From Pegoplata infirma (Eukaryota > Arthropoda > Insecta > Diptera > Anthomyiidae), in NCBI GenBank assembly GCA_963921195.1, contig OY992537.1:201462581-201526580 (forward strand): 64,000 bases of DNA, given 5' to 3'. Below the pieces are notes generated by a model. That model did not search any database and had not been told where the DNA came from. It saw only the letters and a program-made list of their open reading frames with translations. The position numbers and the translations under genes were made by a program. Below, piece after piece: positions 1-10,866 of this stretch (the first letter of the stretch is position 1; each line of letters begins with the position of its first letter).

Positions 1-16
1 AGCATGGAATGCCCCA
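1..16. mobile_element. Right terminus of a TGRGGCATTCC-family element
   Basis: The window opens inside an element whose last bases read GGAATGCCCCA followed by TA. The same ending, GGAATGCCTCA then TA, closes the foldback at 14335 and the solo arm at 1989. Only the terminus is visible, so family membership is inferred from the shared ending alone. Confidence 0.35.
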
Positions 17-1002
17 TATACAATAACTGTTTTTCTCCCACACTCTAATTAAATAATTAAAACTATTACTCTATAATTTTATAAATCACCCTGTTTATAA
101 ACACTCTGTTTGTAAATTCCACAACGTTCCAACCACATTCAACAGTCGTGTCCAATTGAAAAAGTCCATGAACTAAATTATATATTTTCCAATTGGTTTC
201 TCTCCATCTCTTTTTAAGCCAAAATGCGCATTACGTTATTTGAAACTCTTTTTCTCAACACCTCTCTCTATAAACCATTTAAATACCGGTCGTATTAAAA
301 AAAAAATCTGCAATATTAAGTCTATACAAAAATCATAAAAATCACGTTACGATTCTCATTACATGATGCTTAAAGGCACAAACTCAACAACATATGGTGG
401 CTACAATGAATTGATGATAAAAATCTTAATGAAATTTCATTAAGTTGGGAGTACTTACTTATTTTTGTTGGCCAAAGTAAGAGGATATTAAAGATATTAA
501 AATAAAAAAAATTAAATTTATGAGAATTTTATATACAAAAAAGTTTTGTAGATAAAAACCACTTAAACGATTTACAGATGTTCCGCAGTGTAATATATAA
601 CACTGTGCAACACATTTGAGGTCATCGAATGTATCTTGAATGATACTAAAAAAATTAAAGTAAATTACCAATAGACCAAAACTTTAAAAGGGGTTTGAAA
701 CTTTGCTCAATTTTTTGTTTGGCCCACTGTAGTTTTTAAAGGCGTTTGTATATGCCAAAGAAAACTATAATAAATGCACTTTTAAGTTTAAAAATGCGGT
801 TGGATGTTAAAGGGTTAAAGGGTTAAAATGTTCTGCACACAATTTTTGTATAAAATATCACTATTCTATGAAAGTGCGTTTGACATGCGCAAACATTCCC
901 GACAGAAATTATCGAATCACGCACACTCTTTCATGAGGATATTTTTTCCACTCACAATTACGTGCACTCACACAACCTTCACTCACACTCACTTAACTCT
1001 TA
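17..1002. other. AT-rich stretch without recognised gene
   Basis: No coding signal is visible; the short open frames are scattered and unlike known proteins. Two details stand out. GTTAAAGGGTTAAAGGGTT at about 807-825 looks like a piggyBac-type right end (CCC terminus beside TTAA), without a partner. CACTCA-rich sequence at about 940-995 resembles the arrays inside the hAT elements at 38155 and 47867. Confidence 0.4.
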
Positions 1003-1105
1003 CAAGAAAGGTCTTTCACAGGGCACGTACCGATTGTCCTGAAACTTGAATATGGGAATGAGGGAGAAAAATGAGAGTTACCTGTTTTTTTTTTTAGCTG
1101 CCCAA
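1003..1105. repeat. End fragment of the CAAGG-terminal family
   Basis: CAAGAAAGGTCTTTCACAGGG opens a block that continues through the GTCCTGAAACTTGAATATGGG region and matches, inverted, the right arm of the 2987-7129 element (7032-7129). It ends at the start of the next repeat. No partner end was found, so it is a solo end. Confidence 0.6.
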
Positions 1106-1107
1106 TC

Positions 1108-1989
1108 TCACAAGTAAATTACAAAATTGTTATGAAATTAAAAATTCAAATGCGATTTTCTCAAAAAAAAAAAAAACGAAGAACGTGTTTCCAGGGTTGG
1201 CAACCGAAACCCACCTAGAATAACGGTATTTGGCTATTGTACCGCAACCAATAAAGATATGGACATTTTCAAAAGCGATTATGAAAGCTGATGAAATTTG
1301 TAGTATTTTAAATGTTTCACTTCGTGTTTCTACCGGTTCGTTTTAGTTATATAGGCCAATTCCGTTATAAAACCGTTTCAAACGGTATTATAAAGGTATT
1401 GGCCTATATTTCGAAAACGAACCGGTAGAAACACGAAGTGACACATTTAAAATACTAGAAATTTCATCAGCTTTCATAATCGCTTTTGAAAATGTCCATA
1501 TCTTTATTAGTTTCGGTACAATAGCCAAATACCGTTATTCTAGGTGGGTTTCGGTTGCCAACCCTGCGTGTTTCTGATTTTTTTTGTGGGGATGGACAAA
1601 CATCTAAACTTAAAAAAAAAAAAAAAAAAAGTGGCCGGATTTTTGATAAATTGAGTTTAAAAAAAAAAATGGAAAATTTCAGAACGGGTTCTGAAAACTT
1701 TCCAAAAAAAAATTTAATCGATAGCCCATATATAACTATATAAGAACGTAAATTTTTGAGATTGTGGTGCATTCCGTTTTAATGTGATAAATATTTATTC
1801 AAGGCAACTCGCCACAAATTTGACCATTTTTCCAATATTTGACCACGCCTCCTAAGCCCAGTTTTTGAAAATTTGAAAAACCAAAAACGCAATTTTCTTA
1901 GTTTCATATAGGGCTATCCAAACAACCTATTCAGAAATTTACGGGACACATGTTTTTCTGTAGCGGGACATTTGGTGTGGAATGCCTCA
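1108..1989. mobile_element. Solo arm of the TGAGGCATTCC foldback, split by a hAT MITE
   Basis: This is one arm of the foldback that is complete at 11433-14335. It matches the right arm of that element in the same orientation, from the block beginning GTTATGAAATT to the terminus GGTGTGGAATGCCTCA. It is followed by TA, the apparent 2-bp target duplication. The 375-bp palindrome at 1192-1566 plus its 8-bp duplication interrupts it. Without that insertion the arm is about 500 bp, as in the full copy. The opposite arm is missing. Confidence 0.75.
1192..1566. mobile_element. hAT-type palindromic MITE, 8-bp TSD CGTGTTTC
   Basis: This 375-bp element is a near-perfect palindrome with arms of about 187 bp. 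It starts CAGGGTTGGCAACCG and ends with the complement. CGTGTTTC lies directly on both sides (1184-1191 and 1567-1574). The uninterrupted host repeat at about 13905-13915 has one copy of CGTGTTTC, which gives a true empty site. An 8-bp duplication with a CAGGG terminus is characteristic of the hAT superfamily. No coding capacity; it would depend on a transposase from elsewhere. Arm divergence is low, which suggests a young insertion. Confidence 0.92.
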
Positions 1990-2095
1990 TATGTCTTATG
2001 GTAATAGACTGTTATATTCGGAAATGGGAAAAACCGGATCAAGGAGAAAAAAAGTTACCCATTGGAGAACTAAACCAACCTCAGAAAAAAAATTT
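1990..2095 (+). repeat. mini-me/DINE-1-like fragment, subfamily B
   Basis: It holds the conserved internal block of subfamily B: TTCGGAAATGGG, then a run near AAGTTACCC, then GAACTAAACCAACCTC. The same block is seen at about 10680-10745 and 35490-35560. Both ends are missing. Confidence 0.6.
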
Positions 2096-2168
2096 CGGGT
2101 TCCAACTTTAGAATATCTCTTTTATATATATTTTAAGTTTAATCATAAGGGTTGGAATACTTTCCTTG
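2096..2168. repeat. Right-end fragment of the CAAGG-terminal family
   Basis: This block matches the right arm of the element at 2203-2787 (TTAGAATTGTCTC through CTTCCCTTG) in the same orientation and ends ACTTTCCTTG followed by TGA. It is a partial extra arm lying just before the complete element. Confidence 0.6.
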
Positions 2169-2202
2169 TGATACTTAAAATATTTACTTGTTGTTGTACT
2201 GA

Positions 2203-2787
2203 CAAGGGAAGTATCTCAACCCTTATAAACCGATTTGCCTGAAACTTAAAATATGCATTAAAGAGACGATTTTAAGGTTGGGGTGTCTCGGCTTATCGGC
2301 CATATCAGTTTAAAAATTTCGTTGTCCCCTTATGAATCAATGTGGACCTCCGGGAAAATTTCGATAACTCCCGAACTAACAGGAATATCCTCTAGGGCAA
2401 AAATACGTGTCGACTTAAATTTAATAAAGATTATTTCATATTCATATGGACTTCGTAGGTCTATGTCTTCATATAAATACCTCGAAAATTTACACATTTT
2501 CATGGAAAAAGTATTTAACAAAGCCAAACTTTTACAAGGTTATGCCACCGTTGGATAGGCATTAAAAAAACCTTTCTTCTCATATGTAAACATCATATAG
2601 TTTCTTAGAAATAAATGGCTGAAAAATCCAAAAAACTATTTTTTCACCATTTTTTGACCCATGTTTTGAACCCCTAAATCCCCGATATGGCCGATAAGCC
2701 GAGACACCCCAACCTTAGAATTGTCTCTTTTATATATATTTTACGTTTCATGCAAATCGGTTCATAAGGGTTGAGATACTTCCCTTG
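2203..2787. mobile_element. CAAGG-terminal MITE, 3-bp TSD TGA
   Basis: This 585-bp element has inverted arms of about 105 bp, beginning CAAGGGAAGTATCTCAACCC. TGA lies on both sides (2200-2202 and 2788-2790). Inside, 2278 and 2712 carry mirrored GTTGGGGTGTCTCGGC blocks followed by TTATCGGCCATAT. The 91-codon frame in its middle is unlike any family I know and is probably fortuitous. The superfamily is unassigned: the 3-bp duplication fits CMC or Harbinger-like elements, but the termini fit neither well. Confidence 0.75.
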
Positions 2788-2790
2788 TGA

Positions 2791-2983
2791 GTAATTTGGC
2801 ATTGAATTTGAGCGACATCGATTTAGCTGTTAAAAGTAAGAAAAATGTAAGAAAGCCTTGATAATTTTTCTATGTTTTGTGAAAAAAGGACTGCATACTT
2901 TTAGGCTCAAAGAAAAAACGATAATTCGCATGATTTTGGACATTTTCAGAAATGTTTAAAAAGACGTTGAAAAATTATTTGAC
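2791..2983. repeat. Segment duplicated at 8467-8600
   Basis: AATGTAAGAAAGCCTT through the motif GCATACTTTTAGGCTC and on to GTTGAAAAAT is repeated at 8467-8600. The second copy is continuous, so it shows where the 2987-7129 element inserted. Confidence 0.75.
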
Positions 2984-3265
2984 TCACAAGGAAGGTCTTT
3001 CATAGGGCACCCACTGATTGTTCTGAAACTTGAATATGGGAAAGACGGAAGGTCAAAGGGGAGGGGAAAAAACGTTTTATTTTAGTTTTTTGACGATTTT
3101 TCAGATTTCTTCTGAAGAAACTATACGAACTTTTAATACAGATCGAAAGGTTTTTTTAAGGTATATCCAATGGCGTATCGGCCGTTTCCGAATTCGGCTT
3201 CGTTAAGTTCCTATTTTCGAAAATGTAAAATCGTAGGGGTAGTTTATATGGATAGGTATGTACAT

Positions 3266-4840
3266 TAGAGCGACTCAACTTGTATGGAAGAGAAAAAAGT
3301 GATTTAGTTACCCCTCTGAAAATAAAGCTTGATATGTTTTATAATGATTCCCAAAATATTTTGGTTCTAGCGTTGACCATCCGTGAGCTGGACCATTTTT
3401 AAAAAAGGTCCTTTTTTCAGTTTTTCGAATTTTTTTGTACTTTGCTTCAAGATGACATAAATAAAATTTGGTATCATCGAAAAGATTTTTTGAAGCAGCA
3501 TCCAATGGTATATAAAACTTGACCACTTGCGACCTACTAATTGAGATATTTAACTAAATACATATTTTCGTTTCGCGTTTTCATACAAATTCTACGTATT
3601 TGGAAATAATTTTCTGCTTTTCAAATTGAATCTGTTTTAAAAAAATGTTAATTTATTTTTTTTTTTGTAATTATTCACATAAAACGCGAAAATCGCGATA
3701 TATTTGTTTTTTTTCAAATATAGGCAATATGGGTATCAAAATTTTTCATTTTTCATTTATAATAACCTGGTGATAAGAAAAGATCTGTTTTCAAATCGAG
3801 GATGCTGTGAGATAAATTTAAGTTCTTAAATATTAATTTTTTAACAATGTTCTGCTTTTCAAATTGAATCTGTTTTAAAATAATGTCAATTTATTATTTT
3901 TTTTTTATTATTCACATAAAGCGCGAAAATCGCGATTTATTTTATGTTTTTTAATATAGGCAATATGGGTATCAAATTTTTTCATTTTTCAATTATAATA
4001 ATCTGGTGTTCTGTTAGTTACTATTTTTCTCATTTTATATATGTATTCAACTAAAAAAATAAAATTTGAATTCATAAATATACTTCACAGCATCCTAGAT
4101 TTGATCTTTTGCTTATCACCAGATTATTATAATTGAAAAATGAGAAAAGTTGATACCCATATTGCCTATATTAAAAAAAGAGAAAATATATCGCGATTTT
4201 TGCGTTTTATGTGAATAATAAAAAATAAATAAACATTATTTTTAAACATATTCAATTTGAAAGCAGAACATTGTTAAAAAAATAATATTTAAAAACTTAA
4301 ATTTATCTCACAGCATCCTAGATTTGAAAACAGATCTTTTACTTATCACCAGGTTATTATAATTGAAAAATGAAAAATTTTGATACCCATATTGCCTATA
4401 TTTGAAAAATATAAAATATATCGCGATTTTGGCGTTTAATGTGAATAATTACAAAAAAAAAATTAATAAACATTATTTTAAAACAGATTCAATTTGAAAA
4501 GCAGAACATTATTTCCAAATACGTAGAATTTGTATGAAAACCCGAAACGAAAATTTGTATTTAGCTAAATATCGCAATTTTTAGGTCGCAAGTGGTCAAG
4601 TTTTATATACCATTGGATGCTGCGTCAAAAACTCTTTTCGATGACACCAAATTTTATTTATGTCGTCTTGGAGCAAAGTACAAAAAAATTCGAAAAACTG
4701 AAAAAAGGACCTTTTTTAAAAATGGTCCAGCTCACGGATGGTCAACGCTAAAACCAAAATATTTTGGGAATCATCATAAAACATATCAAGCTTTATTTTC
4801 AGAGGGGTAACTCAATCACTTTTTTTTTTGAGTCGCTCTA
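3266..4840. mobile_element. hAT-type long palindrome, TSD ATGTACAT
   Basis: This 1575-bp palindrome starts TAGAGCGACTCAA and ends with the complement, with its centre near 4053. It is flanked by ATGTACAT at 3258-3265 and 4841-4848. Each arm contains a directly repeated unit of about 240 bp, with CTGCTTTTCAAATTGAATC and CGCGAAAATCGCG blocks. The whole element thus holds two forward and two inverted units. Mirrored 72-codon frames lie at 3308-3526 (-) and 4592-4810 (+). They differ at about five positions and resemble nothing known, so they are likely a by-product of the palindrome. An 8-bp duplication with TAGAG termini suggests hAT. Confidence 0.88.
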
Positions 4841-4848
4841 ATGTACAT

Positions 4849-6078
4849 TAGGGCGTTTCATCAAAAACTTTTTTTTGGATTTTTGCAACTCTTGAAGCGG
4901 AATATGAATTCTTATGGCCTAAAAGATTTTTGAGATTTTTTTCAGATTTTTGGAATGTCGGGATCAACTCGCTCAAATCGATTTTATCAAAAAATTGAGG
5001 TTATGAAACATAATTTTTTTTATTTTTTGTTCTCTGGTGCCTTTTTTTAACAAAACCGGATATAATACTTCTTAATGTTGCTAGCCTCCTAAAAAAAAAT
5101 ATTCGCGGTCAAAATAATAACTTCAAGGGTCACTAAGATGACCTTTGAAGTAAAAATTCAGAATTTCCCGTGTTCCAACCTTAATAATTTGAGAAATATG
5201 CAATATATGAACGTAATGATGAATCCGTTAGATAGGTCTTTTTAATACCTTTAATTTAAAACCAAAATGACATTTGTCACTTTAGTAGAAATATTAAAAA
5301 ACTAAGATAAACTAATTTTTCCCCCATTTTACAGAAAATCGAAGGGAATCCATTAGTAGTTTTTTTGTAAAATTGAAATAATAAACTTAAAAGAAGTTTT
5401 TTTGATTGCAATTAGTGTTTCCAAACCGGAAACCCGGGTTTTTGTCAAACCGGGTTTTTTGACAAATAACCGGTTTTTTGGTTAACCGGCTTGGAAACAC
5501 TAACTACAATCTATAAAAAGCCTTTAAAAGTTATTATTTTAACTTTACAAACAAAAACTACCTAATGCACCAATTCAATTTTCGATAAAATGGGGGAGAA
5601 AATGAGTTTTTCCCAGTTTTTTATTTTTTTTAACATTTCTACAAAAGTGACAATAGTCAGATTGGTTTTAAATGAAAGGTGTTTTAAAGACCTATCTAAC
5701 GGATTCAACATGACGTTCATACATAGCTTATTTCTCGAATTATTGAGGTTAAAACATGGGACATTCTGAATTTTTACTTTTAAGGTCATCTTAGTGACCC
5801 TTGAACTTATAATTTTGACCGCGAATATTTTTTTTTAGGAGGCTAGCAACATTAAGAAGTATTATATCCGGTTTTGTTAAAAAAATGCACCAGAGAACAA
5901 AAAATAAAAAAAATTATGTTTCATAACCTCAATTTTTTGATAAAATCGATTTGAGCGAGTTGATCCCGACATTCCAAAAATCTGAAAAAAATCTCAAAAA
6001 TCTTTTAGGCCATAAGAATTCATATTCTGCTTCAAGAGTTGCAAAAATCCAAAAAAAAGTTTTTGATGAAACGCCCTA
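4849..6078. mobile_element. Second hAT-type palindrome sharing the same 8-bp site
   Basis: This 1230-bp palindrome starts TAGGGCGTTTCATC and ends with the complement, with arms of about 610 bp and centre near 5463. It shares the left duplication (4841-4848, ATGTACAT) with the element before it and has its own on the right (6079-6086). The centre carries an inner pair of CC/GG-rich blocks, TAGTGTTTCCAA and its complement. No transposase is encoded. A hAT assignment rests on duplication length and TAGGG terminus. Confidence 0.88.
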
Positions 6079-6230
6079 ATGTACATACGTAGGACCGCCA
6101 AAATCACATGAAATAATCTCTGTTAAAATTAATCTGACCTATATTTTTGCGTTTGGCGAAATTTCTGCTAGTTCGAATTTTATTCGGATTTTCCCGAAAG
6201 ACCTAATTTTTTCATAAGGTGGCACCCTTT

Positions 6231-7018
6231 TTATACCCTACACCACTCTGTGGTACAGGGTATAATGAGTCTGTGCTGATATTTGTAACTACCCGAAATA
6301 TTGGTCCTAGACCCAATTTTAAGTATACCGATCGACTCAGAATCACTTTTTGAGCCGATTTAGCGATGTCCGTCCGTCCATGTAAACGTTGTGCGCACGA
6401 TACAGGTCGCAATTTTTAACCGATTTGTTTGAAATTTGAAACTTAAGCTTCTTTTGACCCAAGGACGGACGCTATTGAAATTTGAAATAGGTCCATGTGT
6501 TGACCTAGCCCCCACACAAACGTCCCTTTTTGAATTTAGGTCAAATGCCCCTAACAACCGTATTTTAATAGATATCCTTTCAAAATTTGGCAGGTAAACG
6601 TTTTTTGTATTCACAAATCACCGTTCTGAATTTCATGTAGCCCCCACACAAACCACCCTCCCGATATTCACATAAATCTATAAAATTTGGTGAAAATAGA
6701 AAATATTTGATTAAAATTTCGTTTGTGTGTGTTTAACGCATACTTTAATAACCCAAAAATCTTATTATAATCGGACCATTTTTCGACTTAGGCCCCATAT
6801 GAAAAGTTCGCCCGATATTACTAAAAGCAGTTTATTTGCAACAAATATAAGCAAATTTCACTCAAATTTGGTATGTGAGTGTTTCTACACTTATTAAAGA
6901 TTTGACAAACGATAGACCCAGTTGGTCCATTTTTGGACTTGGTACCCATTTTCCGGGAAACACTGGTGTAGGGTATTATATGGTCGGTCTTAACCGACTA
7001 TAATTTTCTTACTTGTTT
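6231..7018 (+). mobile_element. mini-me/DINE-1-like element, subfamily C, full length
   Basis: It begins TATACCCTACACCACTCTG with a small hairpin (ACACCACTCTGTGGT), then the core (CCGAAATATTGGTC) and GTCCGTCCGTCC. It closes with GTGTAGGGTATTATATGG, TTAACCGACTATA and CTTACTTGTTT. The (TA)n and (GTCY)n regions around a conserved core match the mini-me elements described from dipterans, usually grouped with DINE-1 and Helitron-related elements. It is non-coding. Confidence 0.75.
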
Positions 7019-7132
7019 AAGTTTAAGATAGGGCAGCTAAAAAAAACAGGTAACTCTTATTTTTCTCCCCTCATTCCCATATGCAAGTTTCAGGGCAATC
7101 GGCGGGTGCCCTCTGAAAGACCTTCCTTGTCA

Positions 7133-7600
7133 GTGGTGTATGAAAACAATTTATATTTTGCTTGCCACTAAAGCTATGATTACACTATACCACTGAGTCG
7201 TATGAATTTTATAAACAAATAAGATTTTTTATAGCATAATTTTAGGCTTGTAGTAAGAATATGATTATTATTGAGAAGCGAAAAAAACTCTATATATTGC
7301 TAAATTTAGAAACAAATATAACAATTTACTTAATATTAAGTCGGTTTATTAAAAAAAATCATAAATGTCATTGTGTTGCAAGGATTTAATTTTCGGATCA
7401 TATATTTACAAAATGGCTAAAATTATGCTACAGCGAAGTCTTTTTTTTTTTTATAAAAATCGTCGAAAATAAAACGACTTACAATCTGTGGTATCATGTA
7501 AAAATAGCTTAAATGGAAAAAGTCTTTAGTTTTTTAAAGTAAACTTTATGATTTTTGCTCTTCCTTAATATATGCATTGACAAAAATAAACAAATAACTT
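7133..7600. repeat. Dispersed palindromic segment, copy 1
   Basis: Inverted blocks lie at about 7185-7245 and 7410-7490. The left includes ACCACTGAGTCGTATGA and AGCATAATTTTAGG, the right the complements. The same segment recurs at 8600-8990. The AGCATAATTTTAGG core is a variant of the dispersed motif described in the findings. The class of this repeat is not recognised. Confidence 0.6.
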
Positions 7601-7603
7601 AAC

Positions 7604-8466
7604 AACAAGTAGAAAAGTTATATTCGACTTGGCCGAATCTATGAATACCCTCCACAATGCCCTTTTTAAGTTATAGTAAATTTTCTAACGTGAAAAAAAT
7701 AACATTTTTGATTAGAAATATTATATTTTGTGTGAAAAACCTATTTTTTTTACTAATTTTTGAAAAAAAAAAATAATTTACTAAATTTTTTTTTGAGTGT
7801 AAATTTTTTTTGAGTGTAAAATTTTTTTCGAGTATATTTTTTTTTTCTTTTAGTGTAAAAATATTTTTGACTGACAAAAATGCGTTGTAAAATATTTTTG
7901 TGACTTACCAATATTTTTAAAATATGTTTAACGGGTTTTCAACACGTGAATTTAAGGTGAGGCGAATCTGAAATTTACGGTTTTGCTAATAACTTTTGAA
8001 CCACTAGACCGATTTGGCGGAAATTCAATACGAACCAGACCAGGGAAACAACAAATATATATGCCAAGCTTAAGCATCCTCAGAATTGCCTTTAGAAATT
8101 TATCGTGTTTTTTATCTCGCAAATTCGTGAAAAACCCTTGCCTCAGTTCACTCTTTTGCTCATAACTTTTGAACCACTGACCGATTTCGCTGGATTGCAA
8201 TACGAACCTGACCAGGTAAATGTCCAACATATATGCCAAACTTCAGGAGCTTCTGTAAAGTCTTTCAAAAGTTAGCATGTTTTCAACAGACAGACGGACA
8301 GACAGACAGACGGACAGACGGACGGACATCGCTAGATCGTCTTAGAATCGAACGAGGATCATAAATATATTTACTTTATGGGGTATTAGACCAATATTTG
8401 GAGGTGTTACAAACGGAATGACAAACTTATATATACCCTCTATCACTAGAGTGGAGGGTATAAAAA
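7604..8466 (-). mobile_element. mini-me/DINE-1-like element, subfamily A, full length
   Basis: This is the reference copy for subfamily A. It opens AACAAGTAGAAAAGTT, then TTCGACTTGGCCGAATC (a short inverted repeat) and ATACCCTCCAC. Two repeated blocks of TTTTGAACCACT.GACCGATTT follow, then CAGACGGACAGACAGAC, the core, and TATATACCCTC. It closes with the terminal hairpin CTCTATCACTAGAGTGGAG. It is non-coding; the short frames across it are incidental. Confidence 0.8.
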
Positions 8467-8990
8467 TGTAAGAAAGCCTTAAACATTTTTCGATGTTTTG
8501 TGAAAAAAATAATGCATACTTTTAGGCTCAAAGAAAAAAAAACGCTAATTTGACAGAAATATTTTTAAAAAGGTTGAAAAATCATTTGGCTCAGTGCGTA
8601 TGAAAACAATTTATATTTTTCTTGTTTACACCATACCACTGATAATGAGTCGTAGGACTTTTATGAAAAAGTAAGATTTTTATAGCATAATTTTAGGCTT
8701 GTAGTAAAGACATGATTGTTATTAAAAAGCGAAAAAAAACTCTTTAGATTGCTAAATTTATAAATAAATATAACAATTTATTTAATATTAAGTCGATTTG
8801 ATAAAAAAAAATCATAAATATCATTATTTTGCTGGGATTTAATTTCCGGATCATATATTTACAAAACGCCTGAAATTATGCTACAGCGAAATCTTACTTT
8901 TTAATGAAAATCGTCGAAAATAAAACGACTCACAATTAGCGGTATCGTGTTTTTTAAAGTAAACTTTAAGATTTTTCTCTGCCTTAATAT
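8467..8990. repeat. Dispersed palindromic segment, copy 2
   Basis: This is a second, uninterrupted copy of 2791-2983 joined to 7133-7500. It gives the pre-insertion arrangement for the 2987-7129 element. It contains GCATACTTTTAGG at 8514 and AGCATAATTTTAGG near 8682. Confidence 0.65.
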
Positions 8991-10500
8991 ATGCGTTGAA
9001 AAAAAGATAGTGTCAATAGTGTCAATTTGCCTAAATTATGTGTCAAATGTATTAAAAGTTGTTTTAAAAATTGTCCCTTTTTCTGATTGATTTTCTGATA
9101 TTTTTCAAGATATAACAAAATGTCTGCCAACATAACCCTATTTTAAGTTTCATTTACTTTAAAAGCTTAAAGCATACCTTAAGGTGTTATAAAACAAATC
9201 TTTACCCCTAACTTTATGCAACACTATTTTCTTAACATATCTTTTGAACTCTTGATTAAAAATATTAAGATGTAGAGTTTTTTTTGTTGTTTTTAAACTT
9301 TGATGACTGCTGGAGAATAAAACTTCAACTTTTTAACTTTTAGTTAAAAATTTTTTTCAACTAAAGAATCAAAGCATACATTAAGGATATCAAAATATAT
9401 CTTTTGATTAGAGAGAGAATGAAACTAAACTCATAGATGATATCAAAGAAATTTCTTTTTGATTAGAGAAATGGAAAAAAGTGAAGATTTTGTTTTTAAT
9501 CATTTTTATAATGGAGAAAAACTCTTTTTGTACAAAAAATTTTGCAAATCAGTGCACTTTTATTAGAAACAAAGAAAATTTTTTTAGGTATTGTTGTTAT
9601 ACTTTGTTAAATATTTCTGTTTTAAATATTAATGCATACTTTGAGGGATTTAATTTATTGATTAATTAAAGCAAGTAGACGAAATATAAAATCAAAGCAT
9701 TTTCTTAAAAAGGAATTAGTAAAATAAAAATATTTTTTTTTATTTTTTCTACTCAACTTTTATTTTTTTTAGTTTCAAATTGCAGCCACATCCTTTATAA
9801 TGGGTTTCACATACATATTTACTTAGTAACTCTGGGATTAGAATTTAATAAATCTAAATCTTTTTATCTTTTTTAAGTCTATTTCCTTAGTATTTATTTC
9901 TTTTAAAATAAAATAAACCACAAAAACTTTCTTTCCAAATAGTCAAAACCCAATTTCTAAAAACTTAATATGTTTTGCGGTATTTAAACCATATTTTTCA
10001 TTTTTTTATTTATCCTCAGATAATATTTTCTTTCTTTATACTCGTACATGTATGAAAACTGTAAAACTGTGGGTGTTTGTTATCAAATGTACACATTCCC
10101 ACACGTTAATGAAACTTCATGAGCTTAATAATTGAGTTTTCTCTGTCATCCTTTAGAGGTTTTGAATGAGTGATTGTGATAAAGATAAAATGGCAAAGGA
10201 TAATAGAAACGTATGATATTTTTCTTTTTGTGGAATTGCTAACTATGATGTGATTTTTTAAAAAAGAAAGATTTAAGGGATAAAGTTTTATTTTTTTTAA
10301 ATCAAAAAAGTATGCTATAGTTTTAGATGTTTAAAAGCAACTTAAAGTATGCTATAGAATTAAAGGGACAGATAAAAAATATATTATTTGATTAAAATAA
10401 CAATGTGCAACAGAAATTTGTATTTTGAAGGAGAAAACAAATATGAAAGTCTAAAAAGTTAAGGTCAGTTAACTAAAATGTATTATTTTTTATGGCCCAC
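8991..10500. other. AT-rich, apparently unique sequence with dispersed motif
   Basis: No gene or recognised transposon was found. The stretch holds at least five copies of the AAAGCATACTTTTAGG-type motif: 9169, 9371, 9633, and on the minus strand 10308 and 10344. Sequence around 10040-10190 is of higher complexity than its surroundings but has no convincing frame. Confidence 0.5.
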
Positions 10501-10505
10501 CATTG

Positions 10506-10760
10506 TTTTTATATCCTCCAATTAAGCACTTGTTCATTCTGTGTATATCGCATCGAAATATCAGTCATGGACCCCATAACATCTGTCCGTCCGTCTGTGA
10601 AAGACACGATACAGTTCAAAATAAAAGAGTTAGACTCCTGAAGTTTGGCAGAAATTTGTCTTATGGTCATTGGCTGGTTAAGTTCGGAGATGGGCAAAAT
10701 TGAATCAGGGGGGAAATAAATCTCATTGAAGAACTGAACTAACCTCTATAAAATGCCATT
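10506..10760 (+). repeat. mini-me/DINE-1-like fragment, subfamily B
   Basis: TATATCCTCCAA, a degenerate core (CGCATCGAAATATCAGTC), GTCCGTCCGTCTG, and the subfamily B block GTTAAGTTCGGAGATGGG with GAACTGAACTAACCTC appear in order. The distal end is missing. Confidence 0.65.
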
Positions 10761-10780
10761 TTCATAGTTTTTTAAACCAT

Positions 10781-10866
10781 CCACTCTAGTGATAGAGGGT
10801 ATATATAAGTTTGTCATTCCGTTTGTAACACCTTGAAATATTGGTCTAGGACCCCATAAAGTATAT
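10781..10866 (+). repeat. mini-me/DINE-1-like fragment, subfamily A
   Basis: The end CCACTCTAGTGATAGAGG and the core region up to the (TA) tract are present. The copy is cut at TATATA by the TGGGCATTCC terminus of the next element. Confidence 0.7.

Larger units (their letters stand above)
2987..7129. mobile_element. CAAGG-terminal composite element, 3-bp TSD TCA
   Basis: The termini are CAAGGAAGGTCTTTCA and its complement, with arms of about 100 bp. TCA lies on both sides (2984-2986 and 7130-7132). The related, uninterrupted sequence at 8590-8615 has a single copy of the site, which supports insertion. The present 4143 bp include two hAT-type palindromes (3266-6078) and a mini-me copy (6231-7018). 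The original element was therefore only about 0.5 kb and non-coding. Confidence 0.8.

Noticed and set aside
5405..5510. TAGTGTTTCCAA pair as a separate small hAT element at the centre of 4849-6078
   Set aside because: The surrounding arms continue the palindrome without interruption and there is no target duplication. It is simply the palindrome centre.
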